Source: Tunicatimonas pelagia (lineage in GTDB: Bacteria > Bacteroidota > Bacteroidia > Cytophagales > Cyclobacteriaceae). Taken from it: a stretch of 64,000 nucleotides of DNA. Below, piece by piece: positions 53,758 to 63,426 of this stretch. The stretch is from positions 1,798,001 through 1,862,000 of the forward strand of contig NZ_CP120683.1 in assembly GCF_030506325.1 (NCBI RefSeq), in the 5' to 3' direction. The position numbers were made by a program, and so were the translations under genes. Numbering within the stretch: the first letter of the stretch is position 1; every line of letters begins with the position of its first letter. The notes under the pieces were generated by a model. That model made no database searches and was not told where the DNA came from. It saw nothing but the letters and a program-made list of their open reading frames with translations.

Positions 53758-55116
53758 TCACACGATCTTCGACAGATCGGCCACCAGTACCTGCCGCTGA
53801 CCCTGAGGGGCACCGTTAAAGCACACCTGCCGATAGTCGCGGCTCCACACGGGGTGGGCGTCCAGTTTACTCGGTCCCCACGACCGAGGAATATCGTAAG
53901 CTAGTTGGGTAAAGACGGTACAGATCGTGTGCTCCTGCGGTGTCTTCAAATCTAATAATCGGATGGGTACCTCTCCGTCAGCAGTAGCAAAGTCTTTTTC
54001 CATGGGGTAGGCATCGGCCAGCAGGTAGCGACCATCGGGGGTGATGCTAGGATGACCGCTTCCCTGGTGCTCAGTACTCAATATCTTAAAATCGCTACCA
54101 TCGTAGCGAAACTGACAAAAGCGCAGGGTATCCTCTCCTAGCCAGGTTGGGGTGAGGTTCATGATAATATGGTTACTATCAGGATGCCAGGTGGGATGAT
54201 GCCCCCCTTGCGTCCACTGCTGACGGGTGATTACTTCTTGCAACTCCTCACCTTGCCGATCACAGGTAAGTAGGGTTGGGTGACGGCCTTTCCTGTTGGT
54301 TTCCGGCAGGAAGGGGTAACGAAGCACCAACATGATGCGTTCGCCATCCGGACTGTACTTGGTGTGGAAGAAATAGAAGGTGCCTCTCTGATAAAAGTCC
54401 GGGTCAGAGAGGCGGGCGGCGGCTTGTTGTAAGCTCACCAGCAGCCGTTTCTTACCTGTAGTTATCTCTATTTCCCACAGTCCCTCGTCGGGGGCTGCTC
54501 CCGGGGGCAAACGTTCAAAACTATTCTCGCTGGCCGCAACCGCCGGGGGGCCGTAGGCATACTGGGTAACATTGAGGTACTCCAGGGTAGGACCGATCAC
54601 CGTTTGTCGCCAGGGGTCTACATCGTACTGTGGTCCCGTCAGCATTAAGGTTTCTTCGGTTTCCAGATCAATCCGAACGCCGACCGCGTGTTGGTTATCA
54701 ATCACATCATTAGTGAACAGATAGCGGTCGTTGTTACCCCAGTGCAGGTTACCTCCTAGCTGGTAGCCCCAGCTTCGCGTGGTATAAACGGTACGAATGT
54801 GCTGTTCCTCCAGATCAATGATACAAATATCAGCCCGGTCGCCCAGTACGGTGATACGATCCTGATACGGTAGCCGGGTCACGGCCAGGTAGCGGCCCGA
54901 GGGGCTCCACGGACACACGTCGTAGTAGGTGTTGGTGTAGAATCCATCGGAGGGGGTCACCTGCCAAATGTCGCCGATGGTGTTGCCGGGCCGGTACCGA
55001 CGAAACTTGTAGCTCCGGGGTTCAGAGAACGGATTAGCACAGTCCCAAACTCCCGGGTTGATTGTTACGACGGCTAGTCCGGCCGAGGTAGTAGAAAGAA
55101 AGGTTCTCCGGTTCAT
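53758..55116 (-). CDS. Tat-exported beta-propeller protein, oligogalacturonate-lyase-like
   Basis: 452 aa. MNRRTFLSTTSAGLAVVTI is a twin-arginine signal. The rest is a series of PD40/TolB-like blades (WSPSGRYLAVTRLPY; NNDRYLFTND; KYSPDGERIMLVLRYPF; HPSITPDGRYLLADAYP; HPVWSRDYRQVCFNG), the layout of oligogalacturonate lyases (PL22-like). Whether the Mn-binding His residues of that family are present cannot be settled by eye. It would act in the periplasm. Last gene of the leftward operon, 9 bp after the alpha/alpha-barrel gene. Confidence 0.7.
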   Translation of the reverse strand: MNRRTFLSTTSAGLAVVTINPGVWDCANPFSEPRSYKFRRYRPGNTIGDIWQVTPSDGFYTNTYYDVCPWSPSGRYLAVTRLPYQDRITVLGDRADICIIDLEEQHIRTVYTTRSWGYQLGGNLHWGNNDRYLFTNDVIDNQHAVGVRIDLETEETLMLTGPQYDVDPWRQTVIGPTLEYLNVTQYAYGPPAVAASENSFERLPPGAAPDEGLWEIEITTGKKRLLVSLQQAAARLSDPDFYQRGTFYFFHTKYSPDGERIMLVLRYPFLPETNRKGRHPTLLTCDRQGEELQEVITRQQWTQGGHHPTWHPDSNHIIMNLTPTWLGEDTLRFCQFRYDGSDFKILSTEHQGSGHPSITPDGRYLLADAYPMEKDFATADGEVPIRLLDLKTPQEHTICTVFTQLAYDIPRSWGPSKLDAHPVWSRDYRQVCFNGAPQGQRQVLVADLSKIV

Positions 55117-55125
55117 CGTGAGGCG

Positions 55126-56583
55126 TTAAAAGCTCCAGTCGGCGGTAGCTTCCGAAAGCTGATTGTTCAGGGCTAGGTGAAGGCGTAATAGGCCCGACAG
55201 CAGGTCACCTACTCCTAGCTTGGCTTCGTAGTACAGGTCGTTGTTTTGGCGCACAAAGAGGCCGTTGCTCCACAGCTGCTCGACGGCCGCATCGGCGTAG
55301 CGGCGGGCATGGTCCAGATACTGGCGGTCGTTGGTAAGCTCGTACAAATCGAGGTTAGCGCCAATAGCCTCCCCCAAATTCTGAGCACTGTACGTATCGG
55401 GTAAAGACTGACGGTTGGCGATCATGAGCGCCTTTTCAGCCATACGATACACCGTATCCGATGACTCTCGTTGAGCGATGTAGGCAGCTACCCGACCCAG
55501 CGACAGCAAACTAGATGAGCCGTAGCCCTGCTTCCAAGGAGTAGCCCAGCGAGTGTTTTCCGGTGGAGTACCGTCTAGGTTGAGCGCACTGTAGTATTTT
55601 TGCTCCGCTTCATTCCAGCCGTAGCGATCGTAGGCGCTCAGTAGGGTCATAGCCTGCTGCTTCATGGCCTCGAAACCACTCATCTCGCCCGCTTTGTAGA
55701 GCCAATAGGCGTACAGGGCCGTATTGCTCAGCTCGGCATCTTTGCCTCCGCCTTTCGGAGATTTGTGATACAGTGTGCCGAATACCAAGTCGGTGCGGTG
55801 GTCGCGCAGGTTCCAATAGAGCGTTCCGATCTGCCAGCTCTTTTCTTTCCACCCCTCGTCACCAGTTTGCCGATGCAGAAAGGCAAAGGAGTACGCGTAG
55901 AGGGCAGCGTGCTTGATCCAAGGCATCACTTCTTGCTGGTAGGTCACCTTGTTCCAAATGGCATGACGGTTAAACAAATGCGTTTGTACGTCGGGACCGT
56001 TGAAGTGGTACTTAAGCCCCTCGATAGCACGTTGCGTACGGGCCGAATCGATACTCCACAGCCGTTCCCAAGGCGGTGTCCAAGCAATGAGTTCGTGAGG
56101 CATCTTGAAGTAATTGCGCTGATCGATGAAAAGTTCTTCCGCCACTGATACCGTGTCGGTGTAAAAGTTATAGTACAAATGTTCACCCCAACCAAGTAAG
56201 CCGGTTTCGGGATGCTGGGTACGCTTCAGGAATGCCTGGGAATAATCGTGCGCGGCTTGTCGGTAGCGAGGGTCAGCCGTAAGCTTACTCAGTTGATCAA
56301 AAACCTGTAGGGTGAGCACATCGTGGTAGTAGTTACTTCCCCCCACCGCCCGGTCCGAAGGACGCACGCCAGGCGTAGGCGGGACACTCCGGATGGGCAC
56401 CGAACGATCGCGCGTGTCGATCACCCCCGCCCAGAAGGGAGTGTGGTGAGGGCCGTAAGTATCCAGGCCTACCGACAGCAGCGTATCAGCAAAGGTTTGC
56501 ACGTACTGTAGATAGTTTTGAGCATCGGCTGGTTGGCTAACACTAACGAGCAGCAGCAATACCAGGTGTTTATAGCGCATCAT
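55126..56583 (-). CDS. Exported alpha/alpha-barrel glycoside-processing protein
   Basis: 485 aa. Sec signal ending SVSQPADAQ, then a mostly helical protein with repeated Tyr/Trp-rich helices (YYHDVLTLQVFDQLSKLTADPRYRQAA; ALYAYWLYKAGE; LDLYELTNDRQYLDHARRYADAAV). This pattern is typical of (alpha/alpha) toroid glycoside hydrolases, polysaccharide lyases or epimerases. No catalytic signature was recognised. It sits between a beta-helix gene and a beta-propeller gene, so a plant- or algal-polysaccharide role is plausible but unproven. Confidence 0.65.
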   Translation of the reverse strand: MMRYKHLVLLLLVSVSQPADAQNYLQYVQTFADTLLSVGLDTYGPHHTPFWAGVIDTRDRSVPIRSVPPTPGVRPSDRAVGGSNYYHDVLTLQVFDQLSKLTADPRYRQAAHDYSQAFLKRTQHPETGLLGWGEHLYYNFYTDTVSVAEELFIDQRNYFKMPHELIAWTPPWERLWSIDSARTQRAIEGLKYHFNGPDVQTHLFNRHAIWNKVTYQQEVMPWIKHAALYAYSFAFLHRQTGDEGWKEKSWQIGTLYWNLRDHRTDLVFGTLYHKSPKGGGKDAELSNTALYAYWLYKAGEMSGFEAMKQQAMTLLSAYDRYGWNEAEQKYYSALNLDGTPPENTRWATPWKQGYGSSSLLSLGRVAAYIAQRESSDTVYRMAEKALMIANRQSLPDTYSAQNLGEAIGANLDLYELTNDRQYLDHARRYADAAVEQLWSNGLFVRQNNDLYYEAKLGVGDLLSGLLRLHLALNNQLSEATADWSF

Positions 56584-56585
56584 GT

Positions 56586-57911
56586 CTAGAATTTTTTCAG
56601 TTCTTCAATAAACTGATCCAGTAGCCGGGTATCAAAGGACTGGTACTTTTTGCTCGCCTTGCTGTAGTGAGGTTCTGCTACGTAACTCACGTTACCGATC
56701 ACCTGCGTGCTGTCGCCCCGGGAGAGAATATCGCCCTCTTGGCAGAAATTGATGTTGTTGGCCGTAATCAGGTTGCTGAAGCAGGTGCTGTCTTCGTAGA
56801 TGCCGTACTGCATGGCTGGCACTACCGGCCAGTTAAAGATTGCATTACTGCTGATCGTAAGCCCTTTGGATTCATTCTCAATCAGTATACCATGGTAATG
56901 GCTGATTTCTTGGCCTTCCTTGGGGGCTTTGATAAACGGCCGATCCCCCGTCACGATCAGGCTATCTTCCTGCGGATTGGCCAGATTGATGCTGCCGTTA
57001 TCAATAATGTTATTACCCGTGATGGTGCCCCACAGCGCATTACGGAGCACCAGGCCGTGCCCGGTATGCCAGCAGAAAATATTGCTGCTGATGTTGATCT
57101 CGTGCGAGGACTCCACCACCACGGCATCGTTAGAAATCTGGTAGGTGCGGCAGCCTGACAGCAACACGCTATTACTACCGTTGTGCAGGTGAAAACCGTA
57201 GCCTTCGGTTTGGTATACCTGACACCCTACGATGTTAGCCACCAGGGCCTTATCACACTCAATCCCTTTCTGTCCGCCGTAGACTATGCAGTTAGTCACA
57301 AGGTTGGGCACGTAGTCACCGCCGCGGCCACCCCGATCCAATTCCTTCAGCAAGATACCGCTGACGCCGGAATCAGCGACTTTGGCTCCGCGGATTTCGC
57401 ACAAAAAGGAGTCGTCGCTCAACACGATGCCATGTTGCTGCATGCCTACCACCAGTACATCTTCCACTTGGCAGTCGCCACAGTGGTCGAGTTGAATGCC
57501 GACTTTGGCCCGGGCATGGTCCCCCCGAATGCTGAGATCAGAAATTATTGTGCGGTTGGCATCTCGACCCAAAAGAACAGTTCCGGTATCGTGGTCTTCG
57601 CTGGGTTGCAGCACGCTTCCCGAGCCGCTGCCGCGCAGCGTAACGTAGGAAGGCAGCGTGATTTGTCGGCGTAGCAGGTAGGTACCCGAATGCAGGTAAA
57701 GCTCTCCGCCGCTACTAATCGTGTCCAAGGCATACTGGATCGCCCGGTCGGCTTCCGGCGAGGCAAAGTGCTCCTGTAAATCAACCCGTCCCCGTACGCG
57801 GTACTGATCATCGCGTTGGTAGATTTCGTAGGATTGGAGGGTGGTGATCGCAAAGACCGCCTCGGACATCCACAAAAGGTGGACAATAAGTAGAAAGGAT
57901 TTAAGGAACAT
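56586..57911 (-). CDS. Exported right-handed beta-helix (pectate-lyase-fold) protein
   Basis: 441 aa. Sec signal (FLLIVHLLWMSEAVFA). The entry AIQYALDTISSGGELYLHSGTYLLRRQITLPSYVTLRGSG is the canonical start of pectate-lyase superfamily helices, and repeating rungs follow (IVYGGQKGIECDKALVANIVGCQVYQTEGYGFHL; IFCWHTGHGLVLRNALWGTITGNNI). Enzymes of this fold are lyases, hydrolases or epimerases on uronate polymers. No clear catalytic residues can be assigned. Starts 40 bp after the isomerase gene. Confidence 0.85.
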   Translation of the reverse strand: MFLKSFLLIVHLLWMSEAVFAITTLQSYEIYQRDDQYRVRGRVDLQEHFASPEADRAIQYALDTISSGGELYLHSGTYLLRRQITLPSYVTLRGSGSGSVLQPSEDHDTGTVLLGRDANRTIISDLSIRGDHARAKVGIQLDHCGDCQVEDVLVVGMQQHGIVLSDDSFLCEIRGAKVADSGVSGILLKELDRGGRGGDYVPNLVTNCIVYGGQKGIECDKALVANIVGCQVYQTEGYGFHLHNGSNSVLLSGCRTYQISNDAVVVESSHEINISSNIFCWHTGHGLVLRNALWGTITGNNIIDNGSINLANPQEDSLIVTGDRPFIKAPKEGQEISHYHGILIENESKGLTISSNAIFNWPVVPAMQYGIYEDSTCFSNLITANNINFCQEGDILSRGDSTQVIGNVSYVAEPHYSKASKKYQSFDTRLLDQFIEELKKF

Positions 57912-57951
57912 ATTTGTTTTGGTTTAAAGGGTTTATCTTCTTCTGACTCTT

Positions 57952-58830
57952 TTATTCGGTAAGCACTTTCCATGCACGGCTACTTTCTCTCAAAAGTTGT
58001 TCGGGAGGCAGTTCAATACCGTAACACTGCTGTCCGATGGCACCGCGATACCCCAGTTTTTTGAGCATACGCACAAATTCCAGAACGGAAAAACTCCCCT
58101 TCCCCAGGGGTTGAATCAATTGGTCCCAACCCATCCGCCGCGTCGCGCCTGCTTCGGCTCCCGACACGGAGACGACAAAGAGTTTGGGCAAAATTTGGCG
58201 CAAGCTGTTTTCAATATTTTGTGCGTCATCCGTTTTCAAAAAATGGCATAGGTTAAAAGTAACGCCAACGTTCGGTCGGTCTATCTTTTCAGCAATGCGG
58301 TAGGCATCGGAAGGAGTTTCTACCAAAAATCCATAGTGGGGATACAAGGCAATCCGTATACCATGAGCTTGAGCGGTAGCAGCGAGTTCGCTCAGAATTG
58401 CCACTACCCGTTCGTCGGCAGCCGGATCGGAAGGATCAAACCGCTGGGAGCGAACGTTGACCCAGATGATCCAATCCTGGTTAGCAAAATGAGGAATGAT
58501 GTCGTGCCAGCGCGCATCGTAAAAGGGGGCATCGTCGATAGTGACAGAAACATAGCTCGTAAAAATTTTCACACCTTCTTCGGCGAAAATCTTTTTGCCC
58601 GCCAGTATGGTAGCCGGATCGTTGTATTCAATACCCGCGTAGCCGTAGTGCCTGAGCCATTCGGCTTGTTTCGCCAAAGAGACTGCTTGTTCTCCCGGTT
58701 GCTGAAAAGCGTTGCTAAAAATAAACAAGGGGTACTTTCCTTCCAGTGTTTGCCCTTTGGATTCGTTCAACAGGGCCAAACTCAGGAAAGCAAGGATGCC
58801 GACGACAATGAATTGACTACTCCGTTTCAT
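57952..58830 (-). CDS. Exported sugar phosphate isomerase/epimerase-like TIM barrel
   Basis: 292 aa from the ATG at 58830, which gives a Sec signal (VVGILAFLSLALLNESKG) and a 14-bp overlap with the end of the dehydrogenase gene. The barrel has AP-endonuclease-2/xylose-isomerase features: GYAGIEYNDPATI, RIALYPHYGFLVETP, GVTFNLCHFLK and IGQQCYGIELP. A metal-dependent isomerase or epimerase on a sugar. A related exported protein is at 10056-10997. Confidence 0.82.
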   Translation of the reverse strand: MKRSSQFIVVGILAFLSLALLNESKGQTLEGKYPLFIFSNAFQQPGEQAVSLAKQAEWLRHYGYAGIEYNDPATILAGKKIFAEEGVKIFTSYVSVTIDDAPFYDARWHDIIPHFANQDWIIWVNVRSQRFDPSDPAADERVVAILSELAATAQAHGIRIALYPHYGFLVETPSDAYRIAEKIDRPNVGVTFNLCHFLKTDDAQNIENSLRQILPKLFVVSVSGAEAGATRRMGWDQLIQPLGKGSFSVLEFVRMLKKLGYRGAIGQQCYGIELPPEQLLRESSRAWKVLTE

Positions 58831-61051
58831 GCTGGGGTGGTAAATTATCAAGCAAACCGTACGTGACGTATCCTCCCCGAAATCCGGTGGCAGGATCAGG
58901 GCTCAGTCCGATAGTAAGGTACTGTTGCCCATGAATCGCGTAAGTGCTGGGAATGGAGACCCCACGCCCTGGAAGGTCGGTTTCCCAAAGAATTTTCCCG
59001 GTCGCTTGGTCGAAAGCCCGTAGTTTTTTGTCGCCCCCCACTGCGGCGATAAAGATCAGTCCTCCCCCCGTAGCGATCCCCCCACCCCGGTTGTAGGCAC
59101 CCGTATTATAGATTCCTTCTTTGGCGAGAGTTTGATTCTCACCCAGGGGAACCTGCCAAACAATTTCACCCTGATTAAGGTCGATTGCCGTTAGGGTTCC
59201 CCAAGGGGGCTGTAGGGCAGGATAGCCGTTTTGGTCTTTAAAGAAATCATAGCCCGAAAAAAGGTACGGACGAGCGTCGTCTTCCGGCGCGGGTGAAAAG
59301 TTATCTACTTCGTTAACTCCTTCGTCTAAGTTTTTGAGATAGGCAATCAAAGAGCTTTTTTCTCGTGAAGAAAGATAGTTAAAAGCAGGCATGGTGCCCA
59401 TCCCGTTCTTCAATAAGCTCCGCAACCCACTAGCACTGTATTGCTGCAACTTAACCGTAATATTCGGGGCAAAGTCGCTTCCTTGCTTGTCCGCCCCGTG
59501 GCAGGAACTACAATTCTTTTGGTACAACGACGCACCACTGACGGCCCCCTCAACCGTTTTGCGGGGGGCACGATTATCAATCATTTGCAAGAACCACGGC
59601 ACGTCGGTGGCGTTGACGAACAACATCCCGGTGTTGGGGTTAGCAGAGGCCCCCCCCCAATTCGCACCACCATGAGCAGCCGGTACAATGACTGATCCTT
59701 TCAGATTGGGCAATGCGTAAACGTCCGTCTGATACCCGTTTTCTTGAATTTCCGCTTCAATGTATGCCCTGGTATCGAAAAACAGCCGACTAATGTATTC
59801 GGGGCGAAACCCCTGACGGGCAAACGGAGAAGGTTGTGTCGGAAACGGTTGCGTGGGCCACGGCTTTTCGCCGGGCAATCCGCCCGTAGTAGGTACCGGC
59901 CGCTCCTCAATGGGAAAGAGCGGTTCGCCCGTTTCGCGGTCGAAGGTGAAGACGTATCCTAATTTAGTTACCAACGCCACGGCATCCACCCGATGCCCGT
60001 CGTGGTTCAAGGTCAGCAAATTAGGGGGAGAGCCATTGTCCCGATCCCACAAGTCGTGGTGGGTTGTCTGAAAATGCCAGATTCTTTTGCCTGTCTTAGC
60101 ATCCAACGCGAGTAAGCAATTCGCGAAAAGGTTTTGTCCCTCACGATCGCCGCCGTAAAAATCAAAGGAGGGTGATGCGGTGGGTACGTACACGATCCCT
60201 CTTTCGGTATCCAAGGACATACCTCCCCAGCAGTTGGCTCCACCGTTATTGCGACGCGCCCCCTTTGGCCAAGTATCCGAACCAAATTCTTCCGCTTTCG
60301 GAATGGTGTGAAAAGTCCAAACCAGCATCCCGGTGTGAACGTTGAAGGCACGGACGTCTCCCGGTAACGAGGGAAGTTCGTCGGGCACCTTGCAGCCAAC
60401 GATGAACAAGTCGTCGTAGATAACGCCGGGAGCGTTGCTGGTTACAGCGAGTTCTGACTTTAAGGACGGATCGTACGCTAACCCGGTAAAAAAATCGAGC
60501 TTACCCCCGTGGCCAAAGTTCGAGACCAGCTGACCCGTACGGGCATTTAGCGCGTACAGGGTGGTCCCGTGTACGAATAGAATCCGGTCTTCTGTTTTCC
60601 CCTGGCCATCGTAGAAAGTGACCGCTTTCATGTTGGTACGGACGGCACTACTGTCCGGCCGAAATGACCATTGTTTTCTACCGCTCAATGGATTTAATGC
60701 TACTATTCGTTGCCCCGGAGTGTAAACATACATTACGCCTTTGGCAACCAGCGGATTGAAGGCAACCATTCCACCGTTCGCGCTGTCCTCTTCGTACCGC
60801 CAGACCTCGCGCAGATGCTCAACATTTGTGCGGTTGACCTGATCTAGCGGAGAGTATTTATTATCGCTGGCGTACGTTCGCCACTCCCTTTCATTTAGGG
60901 ATTGATTGTCGGTAGTCGTCTGCTCCTGACAGCTCCCCATTAAAGTAAGCAACAAAACAGCCCCAGTCACTACTAAGAGTTCAAGCTTTGTAGTTTTCGT
61001 GGATATAGAACTTTCAAAACTATTTGGTGGAGTGTTAAGGTGTGTATTCAT
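58817..61051 (-). CDS. PQQ-dependent dehydrogenase with fused cytochrome c domain, lipoprotein
   Basis: 744 aa from the ATG at 61051 (MNTHLNTPP); a longer frame runs back into the enoyl-CoA hydratase gene. A late lipoprotein signal (LLVVTGAVLLLTLMGSCQEQ) follows an unusually long N-region. An eight-bladed quinoprotein propeller (REWRTYASDNKYSPLDQVN; GGANCWGGMSLD; WHFQTTHHDLWDRDNGSPPNL) is interrupted near residue 520 by a heme c domain with CSSCHG and TMPAFNYLS as Met ligand region. It resembles membrane glucose dehydrogenase-type quinoproteins. It oxidises a sugar or alcohol in the periplasm and passes electrons through its own heme. Confidence 0.92.
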   Translation of the reverse strand: MNTHLNTPPNSFESSISTKTTKLELLVVTGAVLLLTLMGSCQEQTTTDNQSLNEREWRTYASDNKYSPLDQVNRTNVEHLREVWRYEEDSANGGMVAFNPLVAKGVMYVYTPGQRIVALNPLSGRKQWSFRPDSSAVRTNMKAVTFYDGQGKTEDRILFVHGTTLYALNARTGQLVSNFGHGGKLDFFTGLAYDPSLKSELAVTSNAPGVIYDDLFIVGCKVPDELPSLPGDVRAFNVHTGMLVWTFHTIPKAEEFGSDTWPKGARRNNGGANCWGGMSLDTERGIVYVPTASPSFDFYGGDREGQNLFANCLLALDAKTGKRIWHFQTTHHDLWDRDNGSPPNLLTLNHDGHRVDAVALVTKLGYVFTFDRETGEPLFPIEERPVPTTGGLPGEKPWPTQPFPTQPSPFARQGFRPEYISRLFFDTRAYIEAEIQENGYQTDVYALPNLKGSVIVPAAHGGANWGGASANPNTGMLFVNATDVPWFLQMIDNRAPRKTVEGAVSGASLYQKNCSSCHGADKQGSDFAPNITVKLQQYSASGLRSLLKNGMGTMPAFNYLSSREKSSLIAYLKNLDEGVNEVDNFSPAPEDDARPYLFSGYDFFKDQNGYPALQPPWGTLTAIDLNQGEIVWQVPLGENQTLAKEGIYNTGAYNRGGGIATGGGLIFIAAVGGDKKLRAFDQATGKILWETDLPGRGVSIPSTYAIHGQQYLTIGLSPDPATGFRGGYVTYGLLDNLPPQHETE

Positions 61052-61052
61052 A

Positions 61053-61796
61053 TTATCTGTTTGGTCTCTCACGGTCTTTTTCTCGTAATAACTGTTGTAG
61101 GGCCAATCCATCAAAGGCAATTACTTCTTGACTGACCACTGAGGCTGAATGTAACCCACTCTTTGCCAGGCGAACCGCCGAAGGGGAAAGTGCACTTAGG
61201 GCTTCGGTCAGCTGCTCAGTGGCAGTTTCTAACTCTGCTGCGGAACAGACCCGGTTGATTAACCCCCACCTGTGCGCCTGGGCGGCCGTAAGCCGTTCAC
61301 CGAGCAGGATCATTTCTTTGGCCCGGGCTTCGCCCACCAGACGAGGCAAACGGAGCAGCCCGCCCCAACCGGGCAACCAGCCGTGCTGTAGTTCGGGTAG
61401 TGCCAGCAAGGCGTCCTCCGTCGCGATCCGAAGGTCGCAGGCGAGGGCCAACTCCAGCCCTCCACCCATTGCGTAGCCGCGAATAACGGCTACCGTAGGC
61501 TTCGGGTAGGTCGCTACCTGGTTAAACACCCGGTGCCCTAGCGCAATCCACTGCGGTAGTTCATCTTCTGACAACGCCCCGAAGGCTTTCAGATCAGCTC
61601 CTGAGGAAAAAGCCCGCTCTCCAGCTCCCTGCAACACTACCGCTCGCACCGCATCATCCGACTCGGCTTCAGCCAGACGCGCTTCCAGGGCAAGCAGCAT
61701 TTCCTGATCCAGGCAGTTAAGTTTCTTGGGGCGGTTTAGGGTAAGGTAGAGTACCGAGGACGCATAATGCGTCAGTAGGGGGGCGGATGGGTTCAT
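61053..61796 (-). CDS. Enoyl-CoA hydratase/isomerase (crotonase) family protein
   Basis: 247 aa. Crotonase features: LTLNRPKKLNCLDQEML, oxyanion loops GERAFSSGADLKAFG and AMGGGLELALACDLRIA, and LPELQHGWLPGWGGLLRLPRLVGEA with one catalytic Glu present and a Gly-rich second position. It is 4 bp downstream of the CoA-transferase gene, with which it is probably translated. It could hydrate or isomerise an acyl-CoA from acid catabolism. Its exact reaction is open. Confidence 0.9.
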   Translation of the reverse strand: MNPSAPLLTHYASSVLYLTLNRPKKLNCLDQEMLLALEARLAEAESDDAVRAVVLQGAGERAFSSGADLKAFGALSEDELPQWIALGHRVFNQVATYPKPTVAVIRGYAMGGGLELALACDLRIATEDALLALPELQHGWLPGWGGLLRLPRLVGEARAKEMILLGERLTAAQAHRWGLINRVCSAAELETATEQLTEALSALSPSAVRLAKSGLHSASVVSQEVIAFDGLALQQLLREKDRERPNR

Positions 61797-61800
61797 GGGG

Positions 61801-63324
61801 TCAGGCTTTCGTAAAATGGTGTTCGTTCATGGTCTTTAGGTCGCTGCTCACCGCGGGGGTGAAATCCATCATCGCCAGCACGTCCTGTTCCAGGTCTACG
61901 CCCGGAGCGATCTCGGTCAGCTCGAGTCCTTCGGCGGTAAGGCGAAACACCGCTCGTTCGGTGATGTACTGCACTCGCTGGCCCTGCTGCCGGGCGTAGT
62001 GCCCGTTGAAGGTTACTTGCTCTACCTCATCGACAAACTTCTTGATTTTTCCGGGGTGCTGCACGGTGAGCTTCCCGTCGGAAGCTGCTACCTCCGCTTT
62101 GGCCGCCAGAGAGCCGCAGAAGACTACCCGGGGCGTAGGCTGCGAGATGTCAATGAAGCCGCCGCAGCCGGTCATCGTTTTACCAAACCGACTGGAATTG
62201 ACGTTGCCCGCCCGGTCTACCTGGGCGAACCCCAGGTAACAAATATCCAGACCACCTCCGTGAAAAAAGTCAAACTGGTAGCCATCGTCCACAATGGCCG
62301 AAGGATTGTACATGGCTCCGAAGTTGAGACCCGTACTAATCACTCCATCAATCTGTCCCTGCTCAATAAGAAACGTAAGCTCATCGAGCCGACCTTGCTC
62401 CCGAGCCACAATGGGCACCCCGTCAGGAATGCCGTAACCCAGGTTGACAAAGCTGCCTTTTTCCAGTTCCTGGGCCGCTCGTCGGGCCACAATCCGCTTG
62501 ATGCCGACGAGTGACAGATCATCGCCCTCGTACGGGGCTTGCCGATCGACCATCGCCGGTTCGTAGTCGGTGATAAAGGTCATGGTTTGTTCGGGCACTT
62601 CTACCACATAGTCGATCAGCACGCCAGGCACCTTCACCTGTACGGGTTTGGCGTGTTGGTCTTCTCGCACTTGTTTCACCTGAGCGATCACTACTCCACC
62701 GTTCGCTCGGGCCGCTTGCGCCAGCGAGAGCATCGAAAAGGTGCCCACCTCTTCTTCCATCGTCAGGTTGCCCCGGGCATCCACCGAGCTACCCCGAATA
62801 AAGGCTACGTCAATGCGCGGGGCGCGGTAAAACAGATGCTCTTTACCACCTATAGCAACGGCTTCTACCAGTTCCTCGGTAGTAAGCTTATTTACTCGTC
62901 CGCCTTCGTAGCGCGGATCCACGAACGTATGTAAACCGATCTTAGTGAGTAGACCCTCTTCTCCACCCGCTGCCGACCGTAGCAGGTGACTGAGTACCCC
63001 TTGCGGAAAATTGTAGCCCTCGATTTTTTCCTCCCGGGCCAGCGTAATCATCCGGGGGGCGTTTCCCCAGAAGCCACCGATGTTGCGCCGCACCAGTCCT
63101 TCGTGAGCGATGTGGTTGAGACCTCGCCGGTCGTTGTCACCGATACCGCAGGCGTGGTAGGTGGTGAGGCTCCGGGGCTGCCCGGTGTTCCGGAATCGCT
63201 CGCCAACCGCCTCGAGCAGACGATCGGGTACGTTGTGGCCGGCTCCAGCACCACCAATCGCTAGGGTAGCCTGGTCGGGAATCAAAGCCGCAGCGTCGGC
63301 GGCAGTTATGGGTTTAGGCATCAT
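61801..63324 (-). CDS. Acyl-CoA:acetate/3-ketoacid CoA-transferase (single chain)
   Basis: 507 aa, with both alpha and beta CoA-transferase halves in one chain. ALIPDQATLAIGGAGAGHN opens the first half. The second half has VNLGYGIPDGVP, the catalytic Glu region LIEQGQIDGVISTG and GGLDICYLGFAQVD. This is the propionate CoA-transferase/YdiF layout. It activates short-chain or 3-keto acids by CoA exchange. Start ATG at 63324 (or 63321). It overlaps by 11 bp the end of a 33-aa frame. Pairs with the enoyl-CoA hydratase 4 bp downstream. Confidence 0.92.
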   Translation of the reverse strand: MMPKPITAADAAALIPDQATLAIGGAGAGHNVPDRLLEAVGERFRNTGQPRSLTTYHACGIGDNDRRGLNHIAHEGLVRRNIGGFWGNAPRMITLAREEKIEGYNFPQGVLSHLLRSAAGGEEGLLTKIGLHTFVDPRYEGGRVNKLTTEELVEAVAIGGKEHLFYRAPRIDVAFIRGSSVDARGNLTMEEEVGTFSMLSLAQAARANGGVVIAQVKQVREDQHAKPVQVKVPGVLIDYVVEVPEQTMTFITDYEPAMVDRQAPYEGDDLSLVGIKRIVARRAAQELEKGSFVNLGYGIPDGVPIVAREQGRLDELTFLIEQGQIDGVISTGLNFGAMYNPSAIVDDGYQFDFFHGGGLDICYLGFAQVDRAGNVNSSRFGKTMTGCGGFIDISQPTPRVVFCGSLAAKAEVAASDGKLTVQHPGKIKKFVDEVEQVTFNGHYARQQGQRVQYITERAVFRLTAEGLELTEIAPGVDLEQDVLAMMDFTPAVSSDLKTMNEHHFTKA

Positions 63325-63415
63325 TGTGATTTAATTTTTTCTGCACTGCTACGAGCTGAATCACACTCAGCCAACAGCTTAATCCCCACCAACGATTCAA
63401 TAATTGCTTTTTCAT
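63314..63415 (-). CDS. Candidate 33-aa membrane microprotein between symporter and CoA-transferase
   Basis: ATG at 63415 opens KKQLLNRWWGLSCWLSVIQL, a basic N-terminus followed by one short hydrophobic helix, then VQKKLNHND and TAA at 63314-63316. It begins 11 bp after the symporter stop and overlaps the CoA-transferase start. Small one-helix accessory proteins beside sodium/solute symporters are known; this may be one. No RBS can be scored. Confidence 0.45.
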   Translation of the reverse strand: MKKQLLNRWWGLSCWLSVIQLVAVQKKLNHNDA

Positions 63416-63426
63416 TGTTCAATTGT

